From: Prinsepia uniflora
Taxonomy: Eukaryota > Streptophyta > Magnoliopsida > Rosales > Rosaceae
Assembly (NCBI GenBank): GCA_032719365.1
Contig: CM064866.1
Location: forward strand, 71,497,028-71,561,027
DNA: 64,000 nt
Direction of reading: 5' to 3'
In this document: positions 37,010-49,269 of the stretch, one piece after another
How positions within the stretch are numbered: position 1 is the stretch's first letter
How the letters are laid out: each line of letters begins with the position of its first letter
The notes under the pieces: generated by a model
What the model saw: only the letters and a program-made list of their open reading frames with translations
Databases searched by the model: none
Told to the model about the DNA's origin: nothing
Made by a program: the position numbers and the translations under genes

Positions 37010-37850
37010 TGGCCCGGTGGACAAAAGCCCAGCCCGACCTGCTATGGGTCGTGGGTCGGCCCAGTCCGAGAGTTAGTGGGCAGGGCTTGGGCTTATGGTG
37101 TTCAAATCCGATAGGCCTGAGCCCGATAAAACCCAGTAAGCCCAGCCTGACCAGCCCATATAAATTCGGCTCATAAGCCCGAATATATAAAAAATTTATT
37201 ATTTAAGATTTAATACCTAACCCATTTTTAATATTAATATTTCAGCTCAAACCCAAATCTCAACCCCAAGTCCACCTAATTTATTTTAGAAAACTCAATG
37301 GCCAATACCCAATACAAACCCTAACCGGCTAACCCTATGTCCACCTACTTAAACAAATTTCACTCAACCCTAACCCTTTCCACGTTCCGATTCTCCTCAC
37401 TAACTGCACTATGTCTCTCCCAACCCTCAAAGTTCAAAACTCATATCCCAGTATCTCACAAACCCACACTCACTCAACACAATCTCTCTTATCTCTCAAC
37501 CCCATTCTTCCTTTTACGCTTACTTTCACTTCCCATTCTTCCCTCTAGTTGGGTACTCTTGAGCAGTTTGTTAGGGTTTTTAAGGTAAGGTTTAAACGAG
37601 GCCACGTTTTTGCACCCTTGTGTATTTTTTTTCATTATTAATATATTTTTTTCATATTCATATATTTTTTTGTAACTTTAAAATTTGATAAATAGTTTAT
37701 TGCAAAAGCCCACGTAAGCCCGGCCCAAGTGGGCTTAGTAGACCCAACCCGAAAAGACCGATAAAAGCCCGGCCCAATAAAGCCCAAGGGCTTTTATATA
37801 TATAAGTAAGCCCGCCCGACCCGGCCCAATGACGAGGGCTACTTCTAAGC
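37010..37850. mobile_element. Possible non-autonomous DNA transposon with GGCCC-rich ends
   Basis: Both ends are packed with GCCCGGCCCA / TGGGCCGGGC-type motifs in opposite orientation around an AT-rich, CT-rich centre, as in some plant hAT-like elements. Exact inverted ends and target duplication were not resolved. Confidence 0.3.
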
Positions 37851-39743
37851 TCCCGAATTGAAAAAACAACGCCCAAACGTTGCTGGGAGCCAAAATATGA
37901 TTGTACGGGTCAAATCAGGGATGGAATATTGTAACGGCACGTCCCGGAAATCGGAATTAGATTAGTTGTTAATGACGGATTAGTGAAGTTAATCGGTGAT
38001 TAGTTGGATGCGTTCGGCACGGACAGTGCGAAATGACGATTTTGCCCTTAGAATTGAGTAAAATGTTGACTTTTTGATCGGGTGGTCAAATAGACTTTGA
38101 CCGATGACTGTGATGTAATTCAAGACGTCACAAGTTCATAAACAGGTGGCACATCCGATTCCGACATCCAGGGAGGAAGTTAGGATGTTCGGAAGTTCAA
38201 GGGCAATTCGGTAATTTGGTTAAAAATGGGCAAATTGTTGACTTTTCATACGACATGGAATTTTCACAAACTTCAAGGACCGTTTGGAGGGTCTTGATTC
38301 CCTAAGTACAACTACAGGTAGCACACGATCATTGGAGTTCGGACGATTGAGTTATGGGTCTAGGAACCGGAGGGGCAAAATGGTAAATTGCGCAATAAAG
38401 GGGATTTTGGTCATTATGGTGGCCTAGGGATCTATGCCCAATGTCAATAGGACACTTGGATACTTTGGAGAAAGTGACCACCAGATTGTTGACAGGTGTT
38501 TCTCTTTGGATGGCCGTAGAACCATCTCTCACCGCCTACAAAGGATTTAAACATTGGCACGGTTTAGGGAATTTGGAAAAAAACAGAGACGGTGGATCGT
38601 GGAAGCCATCTTGAACCATCAATCTGAGATGAGTGTTTGTGAGTGTGAGGAAAACAGTGAAAACAGACAGTGAGGATGATAGTGGTGCCGTCGCGACGGA
38701 GCTGTCGTGGACGGTGGTCCTAAACTGGGAAAAACAGAGGCCAGGAAATCATGACATCCCAACTTCCCTCAAATCCTATCCTTTGCCCCTATTGTAAGAA
38801 TTAAAGATGAACTTGGCGATGGGGAGAGTCACCTGGTGGCCATGGTGAAGCTCGACGGTGGCAGACGGTGGCAATTCTCGCAAAATGCTCTTTTTTGGTT
38901 TAATGGCAATTGGATATGTGGTAAAGAGATGATTGTTTTGATGACAAGGAAGAGGGTCAAGAGAGTCAAAGACGTCGTATGGGGCCAAGCTTGAGGCTTG
39001 CCGTGGACGGCGACCCTAAAACCCGAAAAAGGGTAAGTATGAGTTTGAAAATGGTAATTTGTGTTTCGATGGTTTCTAACTAAAATGATGGATCAGGTGA
39101 GGTTCTGGAGGTCTTAAAGGATTGGTTGAGCTTGAAATCAAGGAACTTGGAGGCCAGGATCGTGCAGGTACGATGATCGAAGATGGCCGGTTTGTTCGTG
39201 ATCAGGAAGGGAAACTTCTGGACCAACACTTCATGTTTTAATGGCATAGATCAAGTCTATAGGATAGGACAAAGCTAAGGGTTGAAACAGAATAAAAAAA
39301 AATGGTTGGAAATGGCTGAAAATCAGCCACGTTGGTCCGAGTTGTAGTGACCAGTCTGAACTGGGTTGACCTGAGGAAGACGATGACACTGTTCACGAGC
39401 GTGAATTTCACGCGTAGGAGGTTCCAGATGAGTGTGAGGGTGCGTGAAATGTAGTTTAGGGAATCTTCCCACATGAATTTTAAATTATTCGATGTAACGA
39501 ACATTTTAAGACTGGTTTCGAGTCGATCGGACATCGTCTCAATATGTTTCGGGATGTTCGAAGGTTTTAGGGCTTAGTTAAACATAGTTAAAAATTCGAT
39601 AAAATTACGGGGCTTTAGCATGATCATTGTGAAGTAGTTAGTGACCTTTTTATGGGATTTTAATAGGTTCGGGAAAGTCGAAGATAGTAGACTAACCGAG
39701 AACGGCGTAAGTGTACGCGTATCAAGGCAGCGGCGAAACGGTC

Positions 39744-41293
39744 TGTGAGTGGACTTTGCTTTCAAACTTATGATGCATGCATATTTGTTTTATATTTTTC
39801 TATACGTGATTTCTATGTTTATGATTATGATCTTGATGATTTACGGTTTTACACGTATTTCGAGATATTTGCAGAATTGCACGTTTTACGAGATTTCGAT
39901 TCATCTTATGATTTGATCATGTTTTTAATGATTTGATTTCGGAATTTGAAATATGATTTGATTTCAATTATTTACAATGGATTTTGGAAAAGTGATTTCG
40001 GGCTTGGAGCCCTGTTCATGGGATTTCGGAAATGAGATTTCAGTTTTGAAACTGGATTTCGGAAACGATGTTCGAATTTGGTTTTGAAACTTGGAAAGGA
40101 AATCTGGATTTGGGTTCTGGATGATGGTTTCGGATGCTAGCTTGCGAAATCATTGTTGCGAATTCGGATATGAATTTTCTATGGTTTTCACTGTTGGTTG
40201 AAAAATGGTTTTGGGTTTAAAGACCCGGAAAAAGAAATAAAAAACGCTGGATCTAGTTTTGAGTTTAAAGACTTGGTTGATTGACAGAGTGAGGGCCCTG
40301 AATTGATAGATTTTGAGTTTAAAGACTCGGTATATATTTTGAGTTTAAAGACTCGGTTATGATACCCCCCGAGGCTTGTTGATTGTGTTTTGAGTTTAAA
40401 GTGATTTCATATTTCGGAATTTGAAATATGATTTGATTTCAATTATTTACAATGGATTTTGGAAAAGTGATTTCGGGCTTGGAGCCCTGTTCATGGGATT
40501 TCGGAAATGAGATTTCAGTTTTGAAACTGGATTTCGGAAACGATGTTCGGATTTGGTTTTGAAACTTGGAAAGGAAATCTGGATTTGGGTTCTGGATGAT
40601 GGTTTCGGATGCTAGCTTGCGAAATCATTGTTGCGAATTCGGATATGAATTTTCTATGGTTTTCACTGTTGGTTGAAAAATGGTTTTGGGTTTAAAGACC
40701 CGGAAAAAGAAATAAAAAACGCTGGATCTAGTTTTGAGTTTAAAGACTTGGTTGATTGACAGAGTGAGGGCCCTGAATTGATAGATTTTTAGTTTAAAGA
40801 CTCGGTATATATTTTGAGTTTAAAGACTCGGTTATGATACCCCCCGAGGCTTGTTGATTGTGTTTTGAGTTTAAAGACTCGTTGATATCCCGGGAAGGCC
40901 TGATTATGCGCATGGTTTTGAGTTTAAAGACTCTGGCGCACTTGAGATCCATCAAACTCGTATGATTGATGTTTTTCACTGGTTTTCGGATATTTTGGGC
41001 AGTGGCCCAGATAAATTGGATTTGATGAGTTTTGGGGCTGAGTTCCCGTACCTTGAGACTGATTTGTGGTTTTAGGGCTGAGGTCCTGGGTTTGAACCGG
41101 GATTTAAGAAAAAGAAATGATTCTGGTTTTCATTGATGATTTTGGATATGAAATGGTTTTATATCATGGATTTTATATGCATGCATTGGTTTTTGCGTGG
41201 AGGGTATAAATTGTGTTTTCTGATAATTGTTTTCTGAAATTACTATTCATTTTTGTCCATTCACAGTCTTTTCATGTTTTTTATACCCTTCAG
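39744..41293 (+). other. Candidate LTR intron (E2)
   Basis: Donor GGTCT|GTGAGTGGAC at 39744 and acceptor CCCTTCAG|GTTG at 41293; 1550 nt including the 475-bp duplication. The branch decamer is mutated to GTCCATTCAC. Confidence 0.45.
39936..40885 (+). repeat. 475-bp direct tandem duplication
   Basis: Sequence from 39936 recurs at 40411 with an exact 475-bp offset and only a few differences. The junction lies within a truncated GAGTTTAAAG hairpin unit, so unequal exchange between minisatellite units is likely. Confidence 0.93.
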
Positions 41294-41339
41294 GTTGTTG
41301 CGGTGCGGGCTGTTGGTCAAAAGAGACGGAGACATCACA

Positions 41340-42054
41340 TGTAAGACCTGTGTCCTGGTGAGAACGGTGAACAATCCCACATTCCTGCGAGGGGGAATGG
41401 TCTGGGAGAGGTTGGTGGTGTGTCTTAAAGGTGTAGGCACACACCTATCTAGCACGAAGCTTTTTGGGAGTTCAAGTGGTTTTGAGAGGGATTGGAACCC
41501 CAAAGTTAGGCGAGTTGAGGTTGGTGCAATTCCATGATGGGTGACCCCCTGGGAAGTTGCACCATGAGCTCCCGAAAACAAAAACCTGAGGGCGAGGCCC
41601 AAAGCGGACAATATGGTGCTAAATGAGTCGGGTCCTGACCGAGGAGGGTTGGGTCCTGACAATTTGGTATCAGAGCCAGACCCCGACCGGGAAGTGTGCC
41701 AGTGAGGACGTTGGGCCCTAAGGGGGATGGATTGTAAGACCCGTGTCCTGGTGAGAACGGTGAACAATCCCACATTCTTGCGAGGGGGAATGGTCTGTGA
41801 GAGGTTGGTGGTGTGCCTTAAAGGTGTAGGCACACACCTATCTAGCACGAGGCTTTTTGGGAGCTCAAGTGGCTTTGGGAGGGATTGGAACCCCAAAGTT
41901 AAGCGAGTTGAGGTTGGTGCAATTCCATGATGGGTGACCCCCTGGGAAGTTGCACCATGAGCTCCCGAAAACAAAATCGTGAGGGCGATGCCCAAAGCGG
42001 ACAATATGGTGCTAGATGAGTCGGGTCCTGATCGAGGAGGGTTGGGTCCTAAAA
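41340..42054 (+). mobile_element. Cassandra-type TRIM element, complete
   Basis: Two 322-bp LTRs (41340-41661 and 41733-42054) flank a 71-bp interior. The interior has a tRNA-iMet primer site TGGTATCAGAGC (41665-41676) and a purine tract TAAGGGGGATGG (about 41719-41730). Each LTR contains a 5S rRNA-derived segment (41497-41570 and 41888-41961) with box-A-like AAGTTAAGCG, intermediate-element-like GATGGGTGACC and box-C-like TGGGAAGT. That is the hallmark of Cassandra, whose LTRs carry an RNA polymerase III promoter. No coding capacity. The flanks TCACA and TAACA differ by one base, a slightly decayed target duplication. Confidence 0.9.
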
Positions 42055-42253
42055 TAACACACGTAATCCACAGTAGTGATCTGTGCGCTCTAGGAAGTCC
42101 GAAAGTCTTGTCTGGTTAATTGGAAATCCCTTGTCCGATTTACGTGTCATATGGAGGTTGACGTCGGTTTAGCCTTCGTGTCATGCGTAAGTTAGACGGG
42201 AGCAGGATTTAGCCCTTAATCCCGGGGGATTGGGGGTGGGTCCTGTCAAATAT

Positions 42254-43360
42254 GGTTTAAAACTGTTGAAAATGGGATAAGAATATGCCCACGTGCTGCT
42301 GTGGGCTTGAAGAGTGCCCCATGCGCCAACGAAGGACAGAAAAACGGCTCACATGCCCCCACCCACCATTTGGGGGCCTCACACGCGGGTTACTATTCCT
42401 CAGGTGTGGGTTGCACGTGCAGGAATATTTTGTCTGTTAATTTCCGTTAGTCAACCTTTAGTTGACTGTCCTCACCGGAGCTCCACCGCAGACGACGGCC
42501 AGACCGCTGCTAGCGCCGTCATGTACGGCGACCGTGACAGGACTCTTCCCGATTATTTAGTCTTCCTGTCACACGTAAGTTATACGGGAGCATGACTTAT
42601 CCCTTAATCCCGGGGTATTGAGGGTGGATCGTGTAAGATCGGAATCTGGAAAATCTCGCTGGAAAAATCCCATTTTCTGGCGAGGCCTAAATCCTCAAAA
42701 ACTAATCCAAATTCAACATGCAAGGTACCAATCTTGTTCTACACATCAAGAGGATCACAAAAAACTTGGTTTCAAGTTAAGAATCTACCTGAGGAAGTTG
42801 GAAAAAGACTAGGAAGCTCTCGGTTGTCCTGGTTTTCCAGGGAACGACGGTGCTCCGTTCAAGTACCAATCTTGCACGAAAATTGAATGTGATTTAAAGG
42901 TTAGCGTCATCATGAAACCAGGAATCCAATAACCTAATCATTACGTAAACACCTTACCTGCACCGCCATGAGAATCCCAGATTCCAGTGGCTGGGCGATT
43001 TCCAGCCACCATCTTTGTCGTTGTCACCTACCTCGCATTCAACATGCAACCAGCCCATTAAAACGCACTCAATGTGAGGATTACAGTGAACTAAGTCCTG
43101 AGAGTCGAGATTACCTGGAGAGGCTTAGATTTCGGTCGAGTCGAAATCGGATCCTAATTGGGTCGTCGTCTTCTCAACTTAGAGGCCACATGCAACCTCA
43201 CTAATCGATCATACACACCAAGACGGGTTTATTGGTGATGAAATTAGATTCAGATGTTGCCTTAGAAGCCCTATACTGATGTCGGGTCACGTGTTAGGTC
43301 AAACTTCTCTGAGCGGGTCATGAGGAATTTCGAGCTAATCCAATTAGCGAGTGTGCTAGA
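42254..43360. other. LTR-derived mosaic, unresolved
   Basis: An E-like LTR tail in plus orientation lies at about 42560-42635 (ACACGTAAGTTATACGGGAG ... GGGTGGATCGTGTA). It is followed by minus-oriented U3-like sequence with a TTACCTGCACCGCC donor-like block near 42953. No gene seen. Confidence 0.4.
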
Positions 43361-43540
43361 TGACAGGATGACAGGACCCGTCCCAACTGGACGTCAAAAA
43401 TCGTGCCCGGTCCTGCTCCCGTCTTACAAGTCAACTAAAGGTCCGAAACTACCCTTCAGTGCTTGCCAGACAAGGGATGTTTGCGCTGATTTCTGCTGCT
43501 GCCACTACCTCACGATCAGTCCCGAACGTCGTACCACGAC

Positions 43541-44949
43541 CTGGAGGGTCACAAAACAGAAAAGGTGTGAGTGGACAAAAATGAACTCTGATAAAAACAT
43601 TTGCCAAAATTACAATCTTACCCTCCAGTTTTCACAAACTTGCATGCATATCGTAAAACATGAGTAATATTTACCCATGGTCCGTAAAACTCATGTTCAC
43701 CAAATCAGTTCATGTTATAAAACATCAAATCCCGGCTCTCAGGCCAAAACATGTGTAAACATAATCACCTGGCCACAAAGACCAAAAACCCGTACTCAAT
43801 ACCAGTACGTCATCACCAACAACATCAATCAGCACTAATCACAAGTGCACAATAAATATATCAATCCAATCAATCCGCACTACTCACAAGTGCACAATCA
43901 ATCAAACTGCACTACTCACAAGTGCACAATTAATCAAACTGCACTACTCACAAGTGCTGCACTACGCGTAGGCCAATATCCAGCCACTCTCTCGGGAACA
44001 GACACCTATGGGCTCAACCCCCTCGGGCTCAGTCACCTCTGGGCGAACACATCCCCAGGCTCAGACCCATCTGAGTGGTACATCCAGGCTCAGTATCATC
44101 TGAGAAGCTGACTACCATAGGATCAACTCCCGATCCTACAATCATATCCCCCAAGCTCCGGTCGTCTGGGTAATCCCCCCAAGCTCCGACCGTCTGGGAA
44201 TATCACAATCATAAATGAAACCATCTCGGGAATTACATCCCAAAATATTTCAATCAAATCTTGACTTCATACAAAGTCAAGATCATTCCCGACTGGGTCT
44301 CAAAGCCTAAAATACCATTTACACATACTTCTTTAAAATCACATTTTAAAACGATAAAATAATCCAGAAATCATCGTTGACTCACCAACTAAGTCAAAAT
44401 ATCATTTTGGAAATCATTTAGACTCCGGGCCTAGCCAAAAACATCATTTGCACGTTCCTCAAAAAACGTGCCCAAAAGGCTGATTAAAATAATCATAAAA
44501 TCAAAAAATTCATTAATTTCATCAAATTCACAAGTGACTCCAAATCCGAGTCAAAATCACTATTCACTTGGGTTCTCACGCCCAAAATATCATTTTCACG
44601 CAAATCCATGCGTTGCAACCTCCGTTGCCATTTTCACGTAAATCCACGAAATTGACCCTTGACTCATTCCCGAGTCACCACATCATTTTTCAATCCATGA
44701 CTCAATAATCCGAGTCCAAACATTATTTTCAATCAATTTCAATCCCGGCCTCATAAACCAAGTCCAAACATCATTTCACCAAATTTCGTAATTTCTTGAA
44801 AATCGTGCCAAATATAATAATATAATAATCCATAAAATCGAGAAATCACCGGGTTGAAATATCAACCATGCCAGAGCATATAAGATCATATAATAAGGCA
44901 TTTAAATCATATATGCATGCATCACGGTTAGAAAACAAAGTCCACTCAC
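43541..44949 (-). other. Candidate LTR intron (G)
   Basis: Donor GTGAGTGGAC at 44949; acceptor CCTCCAG|GTCGTGG at 43541; 1409 nt. Confidence 0.5.
43829..43960 (-). repeat. 32-bp tandem repeat (G core)
   Basis: GCACTACTCACAAGTGCACAAT recurs at 43877, 43909 and 43941, exactly 32 bp apart; GCACT...AGTGC forms the stem of each unit. A diverged unit precedes them. Confidence 0.9.
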
Positions 44950-46090
44950 ACACACCATCCAAAACGGTCCGTTTCCGAGCTGCACGTTTTTCCGTAAAAT
45001 CTGGAAATCACAACTCCTGTCAAAAATCATTATAGAGGGTTACTAACATCTCAAAATACTTCATATAATTTTCCCCAATTTTTCCGGAATTTAAATACGT
45101 ATTTTTAACATAAAATAAAACTTCGGATACGCGGAACATTATCGAAACAATATCCGATTTCCTCGAAACCAGCGTCAAAATGTTCGTTACAATGAGAGGA
45201 TCAAAAGTCATGTTGAACTCACCTTGAAACTAGGCCGGAAGCGCCCTCACGCGCCGCCGTGAGTGGCTGCGCGTGAAACCCACGCGCCTGCTACAGTACT
45301 GTCTTCCTCACCCGTTTGTCTGTAAAACGGGTCATTTAACCCGCGAGACGACCCGGTTCCAATCCTATCAATTCGATACCAATTTCAACAATTGAGCATT
45401 CAGTTAGTTTCTATTTAAGTCGAATTAGAGTTTTGTAATGATAATTTCACCAAAACCTACCTTAAACCTCAAGATCAAAGGTGATCGTTCGAAGAACATC
45501 CCGAACACTGTTCATCATCAGAAATCCTTCAATGTCACACGATTTCCTTCAATTGATGCAACCAGAAGCTTCAATGGACTCCGTTAAACACTTTCCCCAT
45601 CTCAATTGCATCAATCCAAGGCTCAAACTCCACGACTCAAGCTCGAATTTTCTGCAACTACAGTGCTTCTGTTCTACCTCAAATGGACCTCAATTACCTT
45701 CGTTCCTTCGATGAAACTGATCGTGGCAATCCCAGAAGACTCAAATTGAACCCCATTTTGATCGTCACGGCTCAATTCATCCAATTCGAATTTTCCCCCA
45801 AATTTTCTAAAATCCGAATTCCAATTCCCTAAAATCCGAATTCCAATTCCCCAGCTCTCAATCACTCCCTCGTGTTTTCCCAATTGAGTTAGTCTCTGTA
45901 TTCTCTCCAAATTTTCACTCTCTGGTTCAGAAATGGAAGAGGAATGAAGGTGGGAAGAAACTGGATTGTTGGTTGTACACGGTTAAGAAAAATATAGAGG
46001 ATTAATGGAAATTAAGTTTAATTAATTAATAAAACATAATACTTATGTTTTCCCCAAAACATGGATCTGTGTTTAGGTCTGAATTTAAGG

Positions 46091-46114
46091 GATGAGTGAC
46101 ACTTGTCACTCATC
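46091..46114. promoter_or_regulatory. LTR palindrome, copy in G
   Basis: Perfect arms around CT, about 510-535 nt inside the LTR 5' end. Confidence 0.7.
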
Positions 46115-48280
46115 CAAGTGTGTTCAGTCACCGGGTACTGTTCATATTAAAATATTATTTTAATCCCGGTTCGTTCGGTTAATCGAGTCCGTTCCCATGA
46201 CCATAACTTCGTCGTCGAATCTCCAATTTCGGCATGCCATCTGTCGTTAGATTCGTATCGACGAGACCTACATAACGGTCCTTGTCCCTCGTACATCGGA
46301 CCTCCCGGTCAAAAAGTCAACATTTGGCCCCTAATATGCCAAATTACCAAAATACCCCTCAACTTCCGAACGTCATAACTTTCACCTCGAATGTCGGAAT
46401 CGAACGTGCCACCTGTCTATGAACTCGTGACGTCCGGAACTACGTCACAGTCATCGGTCAAAGTCCGTTTGACCGCCCGAACTAAAAGTCAACATTTTGC
46501 CCACGCTAGGGGCAAAACGGTCGTTTTGCACAATTCGTCCGATTTCACTCAACTAATCCCCGATTAGTCATTCTAAATCATAATTAATTAATATTCAATC
46601 CCGATATTCGGGACGGGTCATTACACAGGACCCATCCTAATCCCCCTGAATTATCATGGGATGTGACCTGCTCCCGTCTAACACTACGCGACAGACCAGG
46701 GATAAAACTGTAACCCACTTGGGGTTTCTAGAGTGAGCAGTGATTCTAGAGTACGTAGCGGCATGTGATGTCTCGGTCTCTGTTACAGCCCGCATCCTCG
46801 ATCAACCTTAAGGGTATAAAAAACCATAAAAACTGTGAGTGGACAAAAATAAACAGTTTAAAAACAATTTAACGAAATACATTTATACCCTTCACTGAAA
46901 AACATGCATGCATAAGAAAACAAGTATCTCAAATACTTTCTTAAAAGCGAATCATATCGCTTTTCAAATCAATACATAGTGAAAACATATGTCAATCAAA
47001 GCCATTTCCTCAGTAGGGTCTCAGCTAAAAACCAAATCACATAGGGTCTCTGACACGACCCATCCCATTCCCCCCCGAGATTATCGCGGGATGTGCCATG
47101 CTCCAGTCTTACACGAAGTGTCAGACAAAGAATAACTCAAAACCTTAGCTAGTTCGAGGCTTCCAAAGCATGCCAGGATCGGTGGAGGAGTGCTATGTCT
47201 CGGTCTCTACTACAGCCCTCATCCGTGATCAACCTGAAGGGCATTAAAACCATTAAAAGCTATGAGTGGACGAAAAATCAATAGTTTAATAAAACTCATT
47301 TCACAAGAAGACATTTATGCCCTTCACTAGAAAAGCATACATGCATTCGAAAATCATTTGCTTAAATCATTTATTATTAGGGTCTTAGCCCAAAACCATG
47401 AATATCAACCATATGTGGGAACTCAGCCCAAAACCGTAAATCTAAACCATGTGGGTCACTACCAAAATCCATTTACTATTCACATACCACTATTTCATAA
47501 ATCTAATAAATCATGTTTACCAAATATCATATAACCAATCCTCGACATCCTTGATGCCTGATATCTCCGATGTCACAATCAGTACTGTCACGGTTTCCAA
47601 AGCTATGCGTGCTACTCGGGGTCTCAAGTCTCAAGTCTCCCCAGGGTCCACTCAGGTCAATGTCTGAAGATCAATGACCCTCCCTAGGGGTTATCATCCA
47701 TAAATGCCCTCCTGATCGGGAGCCACCTCATGGTGGCAGTCCTTCTGAAGTAGTGCTGTAACGACCCGTCCCAAATTCCTAGATTAGATTAGTGACTAAT
47801 CACGATTAGTGAGGCTAATCCGTGATTAGTGGAGCGAAATCGGACGAACGATGCAAAATGACCGTTTTGCCCCTGGTGGTGGCAAAACGTTGACTTTTCA
47901 ATCGGGCGGTCAAATGGACTTTGAACGATGACCGTGATGTATTTCGTGACATCACGAGTTCATAGACAGGTGGCACGTTCAATTTCGACGTTCGAGGAGG
48001 GAGTTATGACGTTCGGAAGTTTAGGGGCATTTTGGTAATTTTGGATAAAAGGGGTCAAATGTTGACTTTTTGACCGGGAGATCCGATGGCCGAGGGCCGA
48101 AGACCGTTACATAGATAAGGACGATGCGAATCCGTAGACAGGCGGCACGTCGAATTCGGACGTTCGACGGCGAGGTTACGGTTCACGGAAGTTTCCGATT
48201 ACTATTCACGATGGCACGTTTTACGAGACAAAAAGTGCAGTTTGTCTTTAGTGGGCCCAGTTGCTTTTTAGCAACCAATG

Positions 48281-48304
48281 GATGAGTGACAAGTGTCACT
48301 CATC
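48281..48304. promoter_or_regulatory. LTR palindrome, copy in D2
   Basis: Perfect arms around centre AG, about 525 nt from the LTR start. Confidence 0.7.
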
Positions 48305-49269
48305 CACTAGACAACACATTACATACATGCACTTCACCGTGCATTTTCATTTTCTTCGTTCAAACACAACCCACCCGATCTCACCATTTTCTCTCATTCT
48401 CGTGCAACCCAAACCCAGCCAACCATCACCCATGACCAGGCAGAGGACCAGGAAGATCGAGGGAGCTGAGGTGGCCGACCTGGAGGCCTGAACCGCCGCC
48501 CACGGTGGCGAGAGGAGGAGAAACCCGAACGGGTACCCGGTTAGCCCATTTTAATCCATTTTTCCATTTTCGTTGTTATGGTTAGTTTTTAATGGTTTTA
48601 ATGAGTCCATTAGGTTGCTAGGGACATTTTAGGAAGGTTTTGGTGGTGGTTGACGGCTGAGCAGCCGTGTAGGTTGATCGGGAAAAATCGAACCGTGAGA
48701 TTCAAATTGGACCGGTCGGATTTCGTAGGTTTTAGGTTGTTTAGTTAATTAGGATTGATAGGAAAGATTAAAAGAGGAATTTAGGAATTGGAATGGAAGA
48801 AATCGGACCGAAAATGAGGGAGAAGGAGGCCTGGACCGGTTACGCCGGTCCAGTTGCAGGGGTTGGACCGGACCGGCCGGCCCAGACCGGTTCGATCGCT
48901 GGAGATGACGGGTACTGTAGCGGCGCGTGAGGCCCACGCGCAGCCACTTCAGGCGGCGCGTGCGGGCGCGTGGGAGAGAATTTGGGGATGTGTTCAACAT
49001 GTGAAATCATCTATTCGATGTAACGAACATTTTGGGACTGGTTTCGTGTCAATCGGACACCGTCTCGATATGTTTCGGGGCATCGGAAGGTTTAGGTTCG
49101 GTTTTAAAAATAGTTAAAAATACGGGAAAATTACGGGGCTTTAGTGGGAGGTTAATTAAGTAGTTAGTAACCTTCTATTACGATTTGGACAGGTTTGGGA
49201 GTCCCGGTAATGGTGATCGGCTCGGGGAGCCGAATGGCACTCAAATCGAGGCGGCAGCTCGGACGGTCT

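Larger units (their letters stand above)
32898..37929 (-). repeat. LTR-like sequence F, interrupted by E1
   Basis: The + strand starts TGACATACCCCGACCC, has an acceptor-like CCCCTCAG|GTT (minus, at 33242) and, after removing E1, a GCCCACTCAC decamer (33967-33972 joined to 36742-36745). These match the shared LTR layout in minus orientation. The 5' end of this LTR was not located; sequence beyond E2 (42254-42536) may continue it. Confidence 0.4.
37930..42248 (+). mobile_element. Solo LTR E2 (contains Cassandra element)
   Basis: TGTAACGGCACG to GGGTCCTGTCA with exact target duplication AATAT (37925-37929 and 42249-42253). It is longer than E1 because of a nested Cassandra element (41340-42054) and a 475-bp tandem duplication in its core. 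Confidence 0.92.
43369..46625 (-). mobile_element. Solo LTR G, nested in H
   Basis: TGACAGGACCC to GGGTCATTACA, 3257 bp, exact target duplication CAGGA (43364-43368 and 46626-46630). Sequence after the donor matches B closely (CACGCGCCGCCGTGAGTGGCTGCGCG block), so B and G are sister families. Confidence 0.93.

Noticed and set aside
41497..41570. 5S rRNA gene
   Set aside because: Only the internal control regions resemble 5S, the rest is diverged, and it lies inside a TRIM LTR with primer site and partner LTR.
41261..42004. 247-residue open frame on minus
   Set aside because: It runs through both Cassandra LTRs and repeats itself (GATSQGVTHHG twice). It is an artefact of the duplicated LTR, not a gene.
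32891..42637. GTAAG at 32891-32895 and 42633-42637 as a target duplication for a plus-strand LTR F
   Set aside because: The sequence before the right copy does not end in CA, and F's splice-like motifs point to minus orientation. A 5-bp match over 10 kb is easily chance.
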